Assembly: GCF_045762675.1 (NCBI RefSeq)
Contig: NZ_JBJDLK010000003.1
Span: 1 to 64,000, forward strand
DNA: 64,000 bases
Origin: Elizabethkingia meningoseptica_A
Lineage (GTDB): Bacteria > Bacteroidota > Bacteroidia > Flavobacteriales > Weeksellaceae
Direction: 5' to 3'
Positions 44,541-53,830 of this stretch are shown here, piece after piece. How positions within the stretch are numbered: the stretch's first letter is position 1; every line of letters begins with the position of its first letter. The translations under genes were made by a program, and so were the position numbers. Under the pieces are notes generated by a model. It worked only from the letters and a program-made list of their open reading frames with translations. It was not told the origin of the DNA and made no database searches.

Positions 44541-45704
44541 CTAGGCTTCCAGAGCTTGTTTTAAGTCTGCAATAATATCATCTACATTTTCCAATCCTAC
44601 TGAACATCTTACCAAACCAGGAGTAATCGCAACTTCCAGACGTTCTTCTTCAGTAAGCTTGCTGTGGGTCGTAGAGGCCGGATGTACAATAATTGTTCTG
44701 GTATCACCTAAATTTGGCGATAATGAACACAGTTTTATATTATCCATAAAAGCTCTTCCTTTTTCCAATCCGCCTTTTACTTCAAAAGCAATAATATTCC
44801 CACCCAGTCTCATTTGCTTTTTAGCGATCTCATGGCTAGGATGCGATTTAAGAAAAGGATATTTTACGGTGACCACATTTGGATGTGATTCCAGGAATTC
44901 AGCAACTTTCAACGCATTTTCACAATGTCTTTCTACACGAATAGCCAGTGTTTCCAAACTTTTAGATAATACCCATGCGTTAAATGGTGAAAGTGAAGGT
45001 CCTGTATTTCTGGAGAAAAGATAAATCTCGCGAACCAGTTCCGCTTTTCCCACAACTACACCACCCAGTACACGTCCCTGTCCGTCAATAAGTTTTGTAG
45101 CAGAATGCACTACCAGATCTGCTCCGTACTTAATCGGCTGCTGCAGGTAGGGTGTTGCAAAACAGTTATCCACAATAAAGATCAGGTTATGTTTTTTAGC
45201 AATTTGTCCTAAAACTTCAAGATCCAATATTTCAATTGCCGGATTTGTAGGTGTTTCTGCATATAAAATTTTGGTTTCCGGTTTTATATACTTTTCAATA
45301 TCATTAACCTCATCTGCTTTGAAATAGGTGGTGTTGATATTCCATTTCGGAAAATATTTTGTGAAAAGTGTATGGGTAGAACCAAATATAGACTGGCAGC
45401 TTAACACGTGATCTCCGCTGTTTAGAAGAGGCGCCAGCGTACTAAAAACCGCAGCCATTCCCGATGCAAAAGCATATCCTGTTTCAGCACCTTCCAGTTT
45501 TACCATCTTATCGGTAAACTCGTTAACAGTAGGATTACTGTAACGGCTGTAAATATTCTTTTCTTTTTCTTCAGCAAAAGAAGCTCTCATATCTTCGGCA
45601 TCCTGAAAAATAAAGCTGGATGTCAAAAATAACGGAGTAGAATGTTCATCGTACTGCGTTCTTTCCGTTTGAGTTCTTATTGCCTGCGTTTCAAAATTTT
45701 CCAT
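44541..45704 (-). CDS. metZ: O-acylhomoserine sulfhydrylase
   Basis: A 387-aa PLP enzyme of the Cys/Met metabolism family. I use the ATG at 45704 (MENFETQAIRTQ). An upstream in-frame ATG would add eleven unlikely hydrophobic residues. K204 in SATKLIDG is the Schiff-base lysine, and SRYSNPT and the PTNP stretch are present. It joins O-acylhomoserine with sulfide to make homocysteine, using the product of metX. Cystathionine synthase cannot be excluded by sequence, but the sulfhydrylase group is the better fit (LIDGQGRVLGG). It lies 134 bp downstream of the aspartokinase fusion gene. Confidence 0.88.
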   Translation of the reverse strand: MENFETQAIRTQTERTQYDEHSTPLFLTSSFIFQDAEDMRASFAEEKEKNIYSRYSNPTVNEFTDKMVKLEGAETGYAFASGMAAVFSTLAPLLNSGDHVLSCQSIFGSTHTLFTKYFPKWNINTTYFKADEVNDIEKYIKPETKILYAETPTNPAIEILDLEVLGQIAKKHNLIFIVDNCFATPYLQQPIKYGADLVVHSATKLIDGQGRVLGGVVVGKAELVREIYLFSRNTGPSLSPFNAWVLSKSLETLAIRVERHCENALKVAEFLESHPNVVTVKYPFLKSHPSHEIAKKQMRLGGNIIAFEVKGGLEKGRAFMDNIKLCSLSPNLGDTRTIIVHPASTTHSKLTEEERLEVAITPGLVRCSVGLENVDDIIADLKQALEA

Positions 45705-45838
45705 TAGGTTTTTATTTTTATAAAACAATATAAGCATCTAATAATTTACCAATGTAACTGTTATCTTAAGTTTAGATTATCCACATTATGAATTGGTATA
45801 TTGTTACATCCCTATGCTGTTATATTATATATAATATT

Positions 45839-48265
45839 TTATTTATTCTCACTTACTCTTAAAATGTCACCAAATACGCCTCTCGCCGTTACTTCTGCTC
45901 CGGCACCGGCACCCATAATCACAATAGGATTTTCACCATAGGACTCTGTGTAGATTTCAAAAATAGAATCAGAACCTTTTACCTGCCCTAAACTTGCCGA
46001 TTTTGGTACGGAAACCAGTTTTACTTCCAGTTGTCCTTTTTCTTTTTGTAAATCTCCTTTCAGTTCTCCGACATAACGTAATACGTGGTCTTCCGGAAGC
46101 GATTTTTTCAACTGTTCATATTCCGTATTCAGTTCTTCCAGACGCGAAAGGAATTCATCTTTTGCAATGCTCTGAAGGTTTTCCGGAATCAGGTTCTGAA
46201 TGTTGATATCTGAAAATTCATTTACAAGATCCAGTTCACGAGCCAATATCAATAATTTTCTCGCCACATCATTTCCTGAAAGGTCTTCACGCGGATCCGG
46301 TTCGGTATATCCTTTATCCATTGCTTCTCTGATAATGGTACTGAAACTGTCATCTCTTACAGAGAAATTATTGAAGATATAACTTAACGATCCGGAGAAC
46401 ACGCCTTTTACCCTTGTTATATTTTCACCGGAAAGGTGTAAGAGTTTTATGGTATCTATTAGTGGTAAACCTGCTCCAACATTGGTTTCGTACAGGTATT
46501 TTTTATTTTTATCTTCCAGAACTTTACGAAGATTTTTATAGCGATCAATGGGTAAAGTATTGAAAATCTTATTGGAAGAAACCAGATCAAACCCGTTTTC
46601 TGCCAATACTTCGTAGTTTTCCACAAAAACGCTGCTTGCTGTATTGTCCACTGCAATAAGGTTTTCCAGGTGGTTTTCTTTCGCGTACTTCAGTAAGGTT
46701 TCAATATTTGCCGGCTCACCACTATTTTGCAATTGCGTTTCCCAGTCTTTGCCTATTCCTTTTTTATCCAGAATCAGGTTTCTGGAATTGCTGATCGCAA
46801 ATATCTTAATATGGGTATTCTTACGGTTTACAATATCATGTGTGGAATTCAAAATCTGATTAATCAGTGCTTTTCCTACGGTTCCGTGTCCTATAATGGC
46901 AAGGTGAATCTGCTTTGGATTCTCAAATAATTCTCCGTGGATAATGTTCAATGCCTTACTTGTGTCTTCTTTAGGAAGTACAATACTTACATTGGCTCCC
47001 GACACGGTATTACTAATCAGTAATGGTTCTACATGGTTTTTAATCAGTGCATTGTAAGACTGGTTAAAGTGAGACATTTTTTGTCCGATAATAGAAATAA
47101 CGCACAATCCGTCGATACTGTGAATGCTTTGCACGTCTTTTGTATCGTAATCTTTAGCAAATTCTTTACGAAGTGCTTCCAGTGCTTTCGGCGCATCTTT
47201 TTCGTCTACCACAACGCCCATACCTCTTTCGGAAGATCCTTGTGATATAATTCCTGCGCTGACACCTGCACGGCTTAATGTTCCGAAAAACCTTGCATCA
47301 ACACCAACTTTCCCTAATAATCCACGTCCTTCAAAAACAACAAGAGATTTATTTTCCTGTAACATTAAAGATTTTACCGACGTATTGTTTTTATCATTGG
47401 AAATTAGTGTTCCGGTCTGATCCACACCTTTAAAAGTGTTCAGGATTTTTAGCGGTATATTTTTATCAATTAATGGTAAAATAGTTTTATCGTGAAGCAC
47501 ATTCATGCCGAAGTTCACCATTTCATTTGCTTCCTGAAAAGACAGGGTTTCTATGTGGCGGGCATCTTCTACCAATTCAGGATTTACAGAAAACACACCG
47601 TCTACATGGGTATAGTTTTCCAGAATTTCAGCATCTATAAATTTAGCCACCAAAGCTGCAGAGTAATTACTTCCGTTTCTGCCCAGTGTTGTGGTTTCAC
47701 CATCTTCCGTAACTCCTATAAAACCTGTTACTACAGGGATAGTCCCGTTTTGATTGTATTCTTCAAATACTTTTTTAGCCTTCTGTTCAGAAATATCATC
47801 TTTTGGAATGGCATTTCCAAAACGGTTATCGGTTACTAAAAAGCTGCGCGCATCCACATACTGAGCGGTTAAGCCTTCATTTGTTAGTAACTGCGCCAGT
47901 GTTTTTGCCGAGATTACTTCACCAAAGCTCAGCACTTCATCTTTGGTTTTCAGTGAATAATCTTTTAACAACTTAACACCTGCAAAGAAGTTTTTCAGCT
48001 CCTGAAAATCAGTTTCTAAAATAGCCTCCTGTTGCGGAATAGCTTTTAGCTGATTTTCTTTAAAATTAATCCAGGCTTCTTCTTCCCACTGTCCGCTCTT
48101 GGCATTTTCCAATAATGCAATGAGTTCGTCCGTTGCATTTCCTCTTGCAGAAACGACTACGCAAATATCTTCTTCATTTGCTTTTTTATGTCTGATAATT
48201 TCTAATGTCTTCTCAAGACCTAAACCGTTTGCCAGAGATTTTCCTCCAAATTTTAAAACCTTCAT
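45839..48265 (-). CDS. thrA: Bifunctional aspartokinase-homoserine dehydrogenase
   Basis: An 808-aa fusion. The N-terminal aspartokinase (about 1-450) opens with V-L-K-F-G-G-K-S-L, carries the TTLGRNGSNYSAA segment, and has ACT-type regulatory repeats. The C-terminal homoserine dehydrogenase (about 460-808) begins HLAIIGHGTVGKALINQI and has GVFSGSLSYIF and the catalytic KGYTEPDPREDLSG. It supplies homoserine for methionine and threonine. Here it lies directly behind metX (1-bp gap), so both are governed by the SAM riboswitch. Classical ThrA is threonine-regulated, so a SAM control would be an added layer. Confidence 0.94.
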   Translation of the reverse strand: MKVLKFGGKSLANGLGLEKTLEIIRHKKANEEDICVVVSARGNATDELIALLENAKSGQWEEEAWINFKENQLKAIPQQEAILETDFQELKNFFAGVKLLKDYSLKTKDEVLSFGEVISAKTLAQLLTNEGLTAQYVDARSFLVTDNRFGNAIPKDDISEQKAKKVFEEYNQNGTIPVVTGFIGVTEDGETTTLGRNGSNYSAALVAKFIDAEILENYTHVDGVFSVNPELVEDARHIETLSFQEANEMVNFGMNVLHDKTILPLIDKNIPLKILNTFKGVDQTGTLISNDKNNTSVKSLMLQENKSLVVFEGRGLLGKVGVDARFFGTLSRAGVSAGIISQGSSERGMGVVVDEKDAPKALEALRKEFAKDYDTKDVQSIHSIDGLCVISIIGQKMSHFNQSYNALIKNHVEPLLISNTVSGANVSIVLPKEDTSKALNIIHGELFENPKQIHLAIIGHGTVGKALINQILNSTHDIVNRKNTHIKIFAISNSRNLILDKKGIGKDWETQLQNSGEPANIETLLKYAKENHLENLIAVDNTASSVFVENYEVLAENGFDLVSSNKIFNTLPIDRYKNLRKVLEDKNKKYLYETNVGAGLPLIDTIKLLHLSGENITRVKGVFSGSLSYIFNNFSVRDDSFSTIIREAMDKGYTEPDPREDLSGNDVARKLLILARELDLVNEFSDINIQNLIPENLQSIAKDEFLSRLEELNTEYEQLKKSLPEDHVLRYVGELKGDLQKEKGQLEVKLVSVPKSASLGQVKGSDSIFEIYTESYGENPIVIMGAGAGAEVTARGVFGDILRVSENK

Positions 48266-48266
48266 G

Positions 48267-49232
48267 TTACTTCTTAAATATGTTGTGTAAGATGTTATTT
48301 AATTGCTCGTATTCCATTAAAAAGGCATCGTGCCCGTGAACGGAATTAATTATAAAATGTGTGATATTGTCTTTTAATTTCTTTAGTTCTTTATAGGTAT
48401 TTTCATCTTCAGAAGCAGGAAAGAACAAATCGCTGTCCACCGATACAATAAAGATATTGGCTTTTATTTTTGCCAGCTTTTCAAAAGAGTTTTCATTAAC
48501 CTTAACTGTTTCAATCGTAGAAAGCAGCTGATTCATTATTTTGTATGCTGACAGGGTGAATCTTTCATTCAATCTTTCTCCATGGAAGTTTAGCCAGTCT
48601 TCAGATTTTCTCAGTTCTTTATCTTCATGTATTTTATTGCCGAATCTTTCATTAAGAGATTGCGGCGTTCTGTAACATAGCATAGCATGGATCCTCGCTT
48701 TCTGTAATGGTTTATCCTGCTGGTTCAGCAAAAAGTCCTGCACCATACATTGTGCATACAGCCAGTCTGAAGTCTTCCAGTCTGTTGCCACAGGGATAAA
48801 ATTCTGTGCCAAGTTGTTGTTCAAATTCAACATTTCCCATCCGATACCTCCGCCTAATGAACCTCCTATAATGGCAAAAAGTTCTTTAATCTTCAGTTGC
48901 TCGAGTCCTAAAAGGAATAAACGTGCAATATCTCCGGCAACAAAATCTTTAGGATTATCAATAAGAAAACCATCATAACCATTACCCGGAATATTAAAAG
49001 CCAGAATTGTGTATACATCTGTATCTACAGGCTTTCCTTTCCCGATAGCTTCTTTCCACCATCCGATTTCTCCGGTTACCGCAGAATTTCCGGTAAGTGC
49101 ATGATTAACCAATACAACAGGTGCAGCATACAAATCCTGTCCGAAAACTTCATAAGTTAACGGAATATCGTATACCTTCCCGGATTGGGTAGTAAAGTTT
49201 TTGATATTGATGGTATTAAGATAATCTTTCAA
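48267..49232 (-). CDS. metX: Homoserine O-acyltransferase-like alpha/beta hydrolase
   Basis: A 321-aa protein of the MetX alpha/beta-hydrolase group. Nucleophile S125 lies in G-G-S-L-G-G, D268 in DSDLFFP and H301 in GHDAFL, the usual MetX triad. It is shorter than the classical enzyme of about 370 residues. The start is a TTG at 49232, as no in-frame ATG lies near. It activates homoserine as the acyl ester used by metZ. It is the first gene behind the SAM riboswitch, so methionine synthesis is probably shut at this step when SAM is plentiful. Confidence 0.87.
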   Translation of the reverse strand: MKDYLNTINIKNFTTQSGKVYDIPLTYEVFGQDLYAAPVVLVNHALTGNSAVTGEIGWWKEAIGKGKPVDTDVYTILAFNIPGNGYDGFLIDNPKDFVAGDIARLFLLGLEQLKIKELFAIIGGSLGGGIGWEMLNLNNNLAQNFIPVATDWKTSDWLYAQCMVQDFLLNQQDKPLQKARIHAMLCYRTPQSLNERFGNKIHEDKELRKSEDWLNFHGERLNERFTLSAYKIMNQLLSTIETVKVNENSFEKLAKIKANIFIVSVDSDLFFPASEDENTYKELKKLKDNITHFIINSVHGHDAFLMEYEQLNNILHNIFKK

Positions 49233-49297
49233 TTTTATATTTTTTGTATCTATAAAATTGAAAATGCCCCAGAAAAAGGCTGAAAAAATTCAGTGAC

Positions 49298-49396
49298 GTT
49301 ATCTTTCCCGAAATCGGTAGAATGTAGCACCTTCTTCGGCTGGCGAAGGGTTGCTAAGGCGTCATAGGGTCTATTCCCTCGGCCTTTCCTGATAAC
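49298..49396 (-). promoter_or_regulatory. SAM-I (S-box) riboswitch
   Basis: Read on the minus strand, the leader of metX has the S-box core: P1 arms GTTATC / GATAAC, then GGAAAGGCCGAGGGA, TATGACGCCTTAGCAACC, AAGGTGCTACATTCTACC and GGGAAAGATAAC. These match the conserved SAM-I pieces (GAGGGA, kink-turn, GCAACC, GGTGC, GAAAGAT). A weak hairpin (CTGAA/TTCAG, 49280-49293) with CCTTTTTC after it could be the terminator of the switch. Confidence 0.93.
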
Positions 49397-49430
49397 ATTT
49401 TCAATCGTGTTAAAGAACGAATCTTGAGTG

Positions 49431-49461
49431 CAAAGATACAAACTATCTGCATTTTTGCAAA
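49431..49461 (-). promoter_or_regulatory. Promoter of metX operon
   Basis: On the minus strand TTTG (49461-49458) is followed after exactly 19 nt by TATCTTTG (49438-49431). This is the best flavobacterial promoter of the window. The start would lie about 30 nt before the riboswitch. Confidence 0.7.
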
Positions 49462-49597
49462 AAAAAGATAAAAATACTTGTTAAGTATGCATCAAAAGCA
49501 ATGGGTAGTGAATACTACAAAAAAGGCTTATTGTATGGTATTCATTACCCATTTATGCGAAAAATACCCACTTTTTAGAACAGGTTTGTCTTGTAAT

Positions 49598-50020
49598 TTA
49601 TTTTGTTGATTTTCCGTTTACCAGAACCTCCCATGTTACCTGAATCTGTGGATCCAGTGACTTGGAAACTGAACAGTATTTTTCAAAAGAAAGTTCCGCA
49701 GCTCTGTTTGCTTTTTTTCCGTCGATCTCTCCTTCCAGTTTGAATATTACATGAATGTTACGAAATGGTTTTGCATCCTCTACCTGAACACGCTCTCCTT
49801 CAACCTCTGCAGAGAAAGAAGTAATTTCCTGTCTTTGCTTTTTAAGAATAGAAACCATGTCTATACTGCTGCAGCCAGCCAGCCCCATCAGGACAGACTC
49901 CATTGGGCTTACCCCTTGCGGGTTATTTTCTGAAGTATTGTCCAGAACAATTTTATGTCCTCTCTGATTGGTTAATTCAAACAAATAATTATCATCTATT
50001 CTGTTAAGTTCTATTTTCAT
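49598..50020 (-). CDS. OsmC-family peroxide-defence protein
   Basis: A 140-aa OsmC/Ohr-like protein. The two redox cysteines are present: C50 in GLAGCSSID and C116 in EKYCSVSK. Such proteins reduce organic peroxides in the cytoplasm. It follows the general OsmC group more than Ohr. Its -7 element (TAAATTTG on the minus strand, 50061-50054) is adjacent to the rightward one for the SDR gene, so the two genes are divergently transcribed from one small region. Confidence 0.88.
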   Translation of the reverse strand: MKIELNRIDDNYLFELTNQRGHKIVLDNTSENNPQGVSPMESVLMGLAGCSSIDMVSILKKQRQEITSFSAEVEGERVQVEDAKPFRNIHVIFKLEGEIDGKKANRAAELSFEKYCSVSKSLDPQIQVTWEVLVNGKSTK

Positions 50021-50053
50021 TATTTAAGATTTTTTTAAATTCTTTTTGAAGAA

Positions 50054-50069
50054 CAAATTTATACATTTG
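50054..50069. promoter_or_regulatory. Back-to-back divergent -7 elements
   Basis: TAAATTTG on the minus strand (50061-50054) and TACATTTG on the plus strand (50062-50069) lie side by side. They would drive osmC to the left and the SDR gene to the right. Neither has a clear -33 TTTG, so polymerase binding is probably mutually exclusive and may need help. Confidence 0.45.
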
Positions 50070-50151
50070 TTATGGTATTTGATACTCCATTTTTATCATT
50101 CATGTTCAGAAATGGCTCTCAGCTACCATCAAATAACACTTAAATCATAAA

Positions 50152-50964
50152 ATGATGGAACAAAAACTCCAGAACCAAATCGCGATTATTACAGGCGCCA
50201 GTAGTGGTATTGGCAGCGGTATTGCTATATCTTTGGCAGCCGCAGGTGCAACAGTTGTAGTTAACCATTCCTCTCCTTCTTCTAAAGATGCCGCAACAGC
50301 TATTCTAAAAGAAATTACCGATGCCGGCGGAAAAGGAATTATTTACCAATGTGATGTGAGTAAGGAAGACCAGGTTATTAATATGTTCCGGGATGTCACT
50401 GCTGAGTTCGGGACTGTAGATATCCTTGTTAATAATGCCGGTGTGCAGAAAGATGCCAAGTTTACAGAAATGACGTTACAGCAATGGCAACAGGTTATTG
50501 ACATTAATCTTACAGGGCAGTTTTTATGCGCCCGTGAAGCTATTAAAGAGTTTTTAAGACGGGATATAGATCCTGCCAAGTCTGTTGCACGCGGAAAAAT
50601 AATACACATCAGCAGTGTTCATGAGGTTATCCCATGGGCAGGACATGCTAATTATGCAGCCAGCAAAGGAGCGATAAGAATGCTTATGCAGACTTTGGCT
50701 CAGGAATATGGTGCAGACAAAATCCGGGTTAACAGTATTTGCCCGGGTGCTATTCAAACGCCTATTAACACCAATGCATGGAATACTCCCGAAGCTTATA
50801 ATTCGTTAATGACCCTAATCCCGTACAACAGAATTGGAAAACCTGAAGATATTGGAAAACTGGCCGTTTTTCTGGCAAGTGATGATTCTGATTATATCAC
50901 GGGAGCCAGTATTTTTATTGATGGCGGAATGACCACTTTTGAAAGTTTCTCAACGGGAGGATAG
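50152..50964 (+). CDS. SDR-family dehydrogenase (glucose-1-dehydrogenase-like)
   Basis: A 270-aa classical short-chain dehydrogenase. The cofactor motif is T14-G-A-S-S-G-I-G21, with N94-N-A-G, S154/S155, Y168 and K172 (Y-A-A-S-K). The GASIFIDGGMT end is typical of glucose 1-dehydrogenase-like SDRs. The start is ATG-ATG, and either could be used. It precedes a GH63-like glycosidase gene, so a sugar substrate freed by that enzyme is plausible, but the gap has a repeat and no clear shared promoter. Confidence 0.8.
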   Translation: MMEQKLQNQIAIITGASSGIGSGIAISLAAAGATVVVNHSSPSSKDAATAILKEITDAGGKGIIYQCDVSKEDQVINMFRDVTAEFGTVDILVNNAGVQKDAKFTEMTLQQWQQVIDINLTGQFLCAREAIKEFLRRDIDPAKSVARGKIIHISSVHEVIPWAGHANYAASKGAIRMLMQTLAQEYGADKIRVNSICPGAIQTPINTNAWNTPEAYNSLMTLIPYNRIGKPEDIGKLAVFLASDDSDYITGASIFIDGGMTTFESFSTGG

Positions 50965-50969
50965 ATACA

Positions 50970-51039
50970 AAGTACGAAGTTAGAAGTTAGAAGTACGAAA
51001 CTAGAAGTATGAAGTTGGAGATATGAGGTCGGGAGTACG
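50970..51039. repeat. Tandem array of ten degenerate heptamers
   Basis: Ten consecutive 7-bp units with consensus AAGTWNG: AAGTACG, AAGTTAG, AAGTTAG, AAGTACG, AAACTAG, AAGTATG, AAGTTGG, AGATATG, AGGTCGG, GAGTACG. The array starts 5 bp after the SDR stop. A 7-bp period is not coding. Units become less like the consensus to the right. Confidence 0.85.
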
Positions 51040-51152
51040 GGAACAGAACTAGTTATACAAACTAATGGAATTATAGTTAGTCGTTGTAAAATATATTTAT
51101 TCACAACGGGCTAAAAACTAATCACGAAAGATTACGAACTGTAAACAAAAAC

Positions 51153-53756
51153 ATGACACAAGAATATAACCGATTAAAAAATCCTGATTGGAAAATATGG
51201 GGACCTTATGTGAGCAACAGGCAATGGGGAACTGTAAGGGAGGATTATAGTGCCAATGGTGACGCGTGGAATTATACAGGACACGATACTGCTGAAGCAA
51301 AAACATTTCGCTGGGGCGAGGAAGGAATCGCCGGAATAAGTGATGATGACCAGCTTTTATGCTTCTCTTTTGGTTTCTGGAACCATAAGGATAAAATGAT
51401 AAAAGAACGTTTTTTTGGCCTTAGTAATAGTCAGGGAAATCATGGTGAGGATATAAAGGAATTATTCTATTATCTGGAAAGCAGCCCTACACACAGTTAT
51501 ATGAAAATGCTGTATAAATATCCTCAGAATGCTTTCCCTTATGATGATCTTATTACAACAAATCTAAAAAGGGGCAAAGAGGACCGGGAGTATGAAATCA
51601 TGGACACCGGAATATTTGATAACAATGAGTACTTTGACATTACTATCGAGTATGCTAAAGCTGATATTCATGATATTCTGATTCAGATAACTGTTGAAAA
51701 CAAAGGCCCGAATGAGGCACCTATAAGTATTTTCCCTACGTTATGGTTCCGGAATACATGGAACTGGGGATATGATAATTATAAGCCGGAACTTTCTGTA
51801 GATTTTAACGGGATCAGTATTAACCATCAGGAGTTACTGATGAAAAAGTTATTCACGGAAATTGCATGTGAAAGCATGTTTTGTAATAATGAAAGCAATA
51901 CGGAACGTCTTTATCAATGGAGTGACTCGGAACCTTATGCAAAGGACGGGATCAATCAATATATACTCAGTGGAAATCCGGCAACAATTAATCCGGAAAA
52001 AAAAGGTACCAAGGCTGCTTTAAAAATTGATACAACTTTATCTCCCGGTGAGAAAAAAACTTTCCGTTTCCGTTTAAGCGCAGAACATGATCAGCCGTTT
52101 GCAGATTTCGATCAGGTGTTTTCTGACAGAATTACGGAAAATGAAGATTATTACAATCAGCTTCAGAAGGAGGTGACCGATGAAGATAAAAGAAGAGTTC
52201 AGCGACAGGCTTTTGCTGGATTAATGTGGAATAAACAATTCTACAATTATAATGTTTCCAAATGGCTGAAGGGAGATCCGAATGAGGTTCACCCGCCCGA
52301 AACAAGATATTTCATCCGAAATGAAGACTGGCAGACACTTAACAATAAAGATATTATTTCTATGCCCGATAAGTGGGAATATCCATGGTATGCGACCTGG
52401 GATCTTGCTTTTCATTGTGTAGGTTTATGTCTTGTGGATTCTTATTTCGCCAAGGAACAGTTGCTTTTACTCACGCGGGAATGGTATATGCACCCGAATG
52501 GGCAGCTACCTGCCTATGAGTGGAATTTCAGTGATGTCAATCCACCGGTTCATGCCTGGGCTACTTTCAGGGTATTTAAAATAGATGAAAAAAAACACGG
52601 GAAGCCAGATCTGTATTTTCTGGAGTCTGTATTCCAAAAATTACTTCTTAATTTCACATGGTGGGTGAACCGTAAGGATAAAAACGGAAATAATATTTTT
52701 GGCGGAGGGTTCTTAGGTCTGGATAATATCGGAGCTTTTGACAGAAATACTGTTTTCGCGAACGGAGAACACCTGGAACAGGCAGACGGAACAAGCTGGA
52801 TGGCCATGTTTTCTCTGAATATGCTTCGTATTTCACTGGAACTGGCACTTTATAACCCGGTTTATGAAGATATGGCGACAAAGTTTTTTGAGCATTTCTT
52901 ATATATCGCAGAAGCCATGAACAGTCTTGGAGACGAAAATCAGGGATTATGGAATGAAGAGGATGGCTTTTTCTATGATGTTTTGCAACTTTCTGACGGT
53001 ACAAGTGTGGATCTCCGCCTGCGAAGTATAGTAGGCCTGATTCCAATGTTTGCGGTGGAAGTTATTGAGCATACCTATCTGGAAAAGCTTCCTAATTTTG
53101 CTAAAAGAATGGACTGGGTTCTTACCCATAAACCTGAACTTGCTGCATTGGTTTCCCATTTTGATGTTCAGGGGCAGGGCCGGAAACACTTGCTAAGTAT
53201 TCTGCGTGGCCACCGTCTGAAGAAAATACTGGAACGAATGGTAGATCCGGATGAGTTTTTAAGTGATTACGGCATCAGGGCATTATCAAAAATATATGAA
53301 GAAAAGCCTTTTCATCTGAAAGCCGGAGATCATGATTATATGGTAAAATATCTACCTGCCGAAAGTGACAGCGATATGTTTGGCGGTAACAGCAATTGGC
53401 GGGGTCCTATATGGTTCCCCATCAACTTCCTGATTGTTGAAAGTCTTCAGCGTTTTCATTTTTACTTTGGGGATGACTATAAGATAGAATATCCTAAAGG
53501 CAGCGGCAATATGTGTCATCTTAATGAAATTGCCGATGACATCAGTAAAAGACTTTGTAAAATTTTTCTTCGGGATGAAAACGGACGACGTGCTTTCAAC
53601 GGTGAATATGAGAAGCTGCAAAATGATCCGGATTTTAAAGATCACATTTTGTTTTATGAATATTTTCACGGAGATACCGGACGTGGCGTAGGCGCTTCTC
53701 ATCAAACGGGATGGACAGCACTTGTAGCGAAATTATTACAACCCAGAATGGGATAA
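51153..53756 (+). CDS. GH63-like (MGH1) glycoside hydrolase
   Basis: An 867-aa cytoplasmic protein of the (alpha/alpha)6-barrel GH63/mannosylglycerate-hydrolase group. No signal peptide is present. The opening segment NPDWKIWGPYVSNRQWGTVREDY and the barrel motifs WEYPWYATWDLAFHC, HPNGQLPAYEW and WRGPIWFPINFL are typical. The aspartate in ATWD and a glutamate near the end are the expected catalytic acids. Members release glucose from small glucosides or glucosylglycerate. Sequence does not settle which. It is preceded by a heptamer repeat and ends before a hairpin. Confidence 0.82.
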   Translation: MTQEYNRLKNPDWKIWGPYVSNRQWGTVREDYSANGDAWNYTGHDTAEAKTFRWGEEGIAGISDDDQLLCFSFGFWNHKDKMIKERFFGLSNSQGNHGEDIKELFYYLESSPTHSYMKMLYKYPQNAFPYDDLITTNLKRGKEDREYEIMDTGIFDNNEYFDITIEYAKADIHDILIQITVENKGPNEAPISIFPTLWFRNTWNWGYDNYKPELSVDFNGISINHQELLMKKLFTEIACESMFCNNESNTERLYQWSDSEPYAKDGINQYILSGNPATINPEKKGTKAALKIDTTLSPGEKKTFRFRLSAEHDQPFADFDQVFSDRITENEDYYNQLQKEVTDEDKRRVQRQAFAGLMWNKQFYNYNVSKWLKGDPNEVHPPETRYFIRNEDWQTLNNKDIISMPDKWEYPWYATWDLAFHCVGLCLVDSYFAKEQLLLLTREWYMHPNGQLPAYEWNFSDVNPPVHAWATFRVFKIDEKKHGKPDLYFLESVFQKLLLNFTWWVNRKDKNGNNIFGGGFLGLDNIGAFDRNTVFANGEHLEQADGTSWMAMFSLNMLRISLELALYNPVYEDMATKFFEHFLYIAEAMNSLGDENQGLWNEEDGFFYDVLQLSDGTSVDLRLRSIVGLIPMFAVEVIEHTYLEKLPNFAKRMDWVLTHKPELAALVSHFDVQGQGRKHLLSILRGHRLKKILERMVDPDEFLSDYGIRALSKIYEEKPFHLKAGDHDYMVKYLPAESDSDMFGGNSNWRGPIWFPINFLIVESLQRFHFYFGDDYKIEYPKGSGNMCHLNEIADDISKRLCKIFLRDENGRRAFNGEYEKLQNDPDFKDHILFYEYFHGDTGRGVGASHQTGWTALVAKLLQPRMG

Positions 53757-53768
53757 TTAAAAGATAAC

Positions 53769-53826
53769 AAGGCCATACAGAATTTGTTTTACGCTACAGT
53801 AAAGCTCATCTGTGTGGCTTTTATAT
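53769..53826 (+). terminator. Possible terminator of glycosidase gene
   Basis: Arms AAGGCCATACAGA (53769-53781) and TCTGTGTGGCTTT (53809-53821) pair with one G-U and one mismatch over a 27-nt loop, followed by TATATTTTATT. The long loop makes it a weak candidate. Confidence 0.4.
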
Positions 53827-53830
53827 TTTA

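Noticed and set aside
50970..51039. CRISPR-like array
   Set aside because: Repeat unit is 7 bp with no spacers and no cas genes near.
50892..51104. 70-codon leftward ORF across the heptamer array
   Set aside because: Produced by the repeat itself; a 7-bp period shifts the frame each unit, so no constraint on protein is visible.
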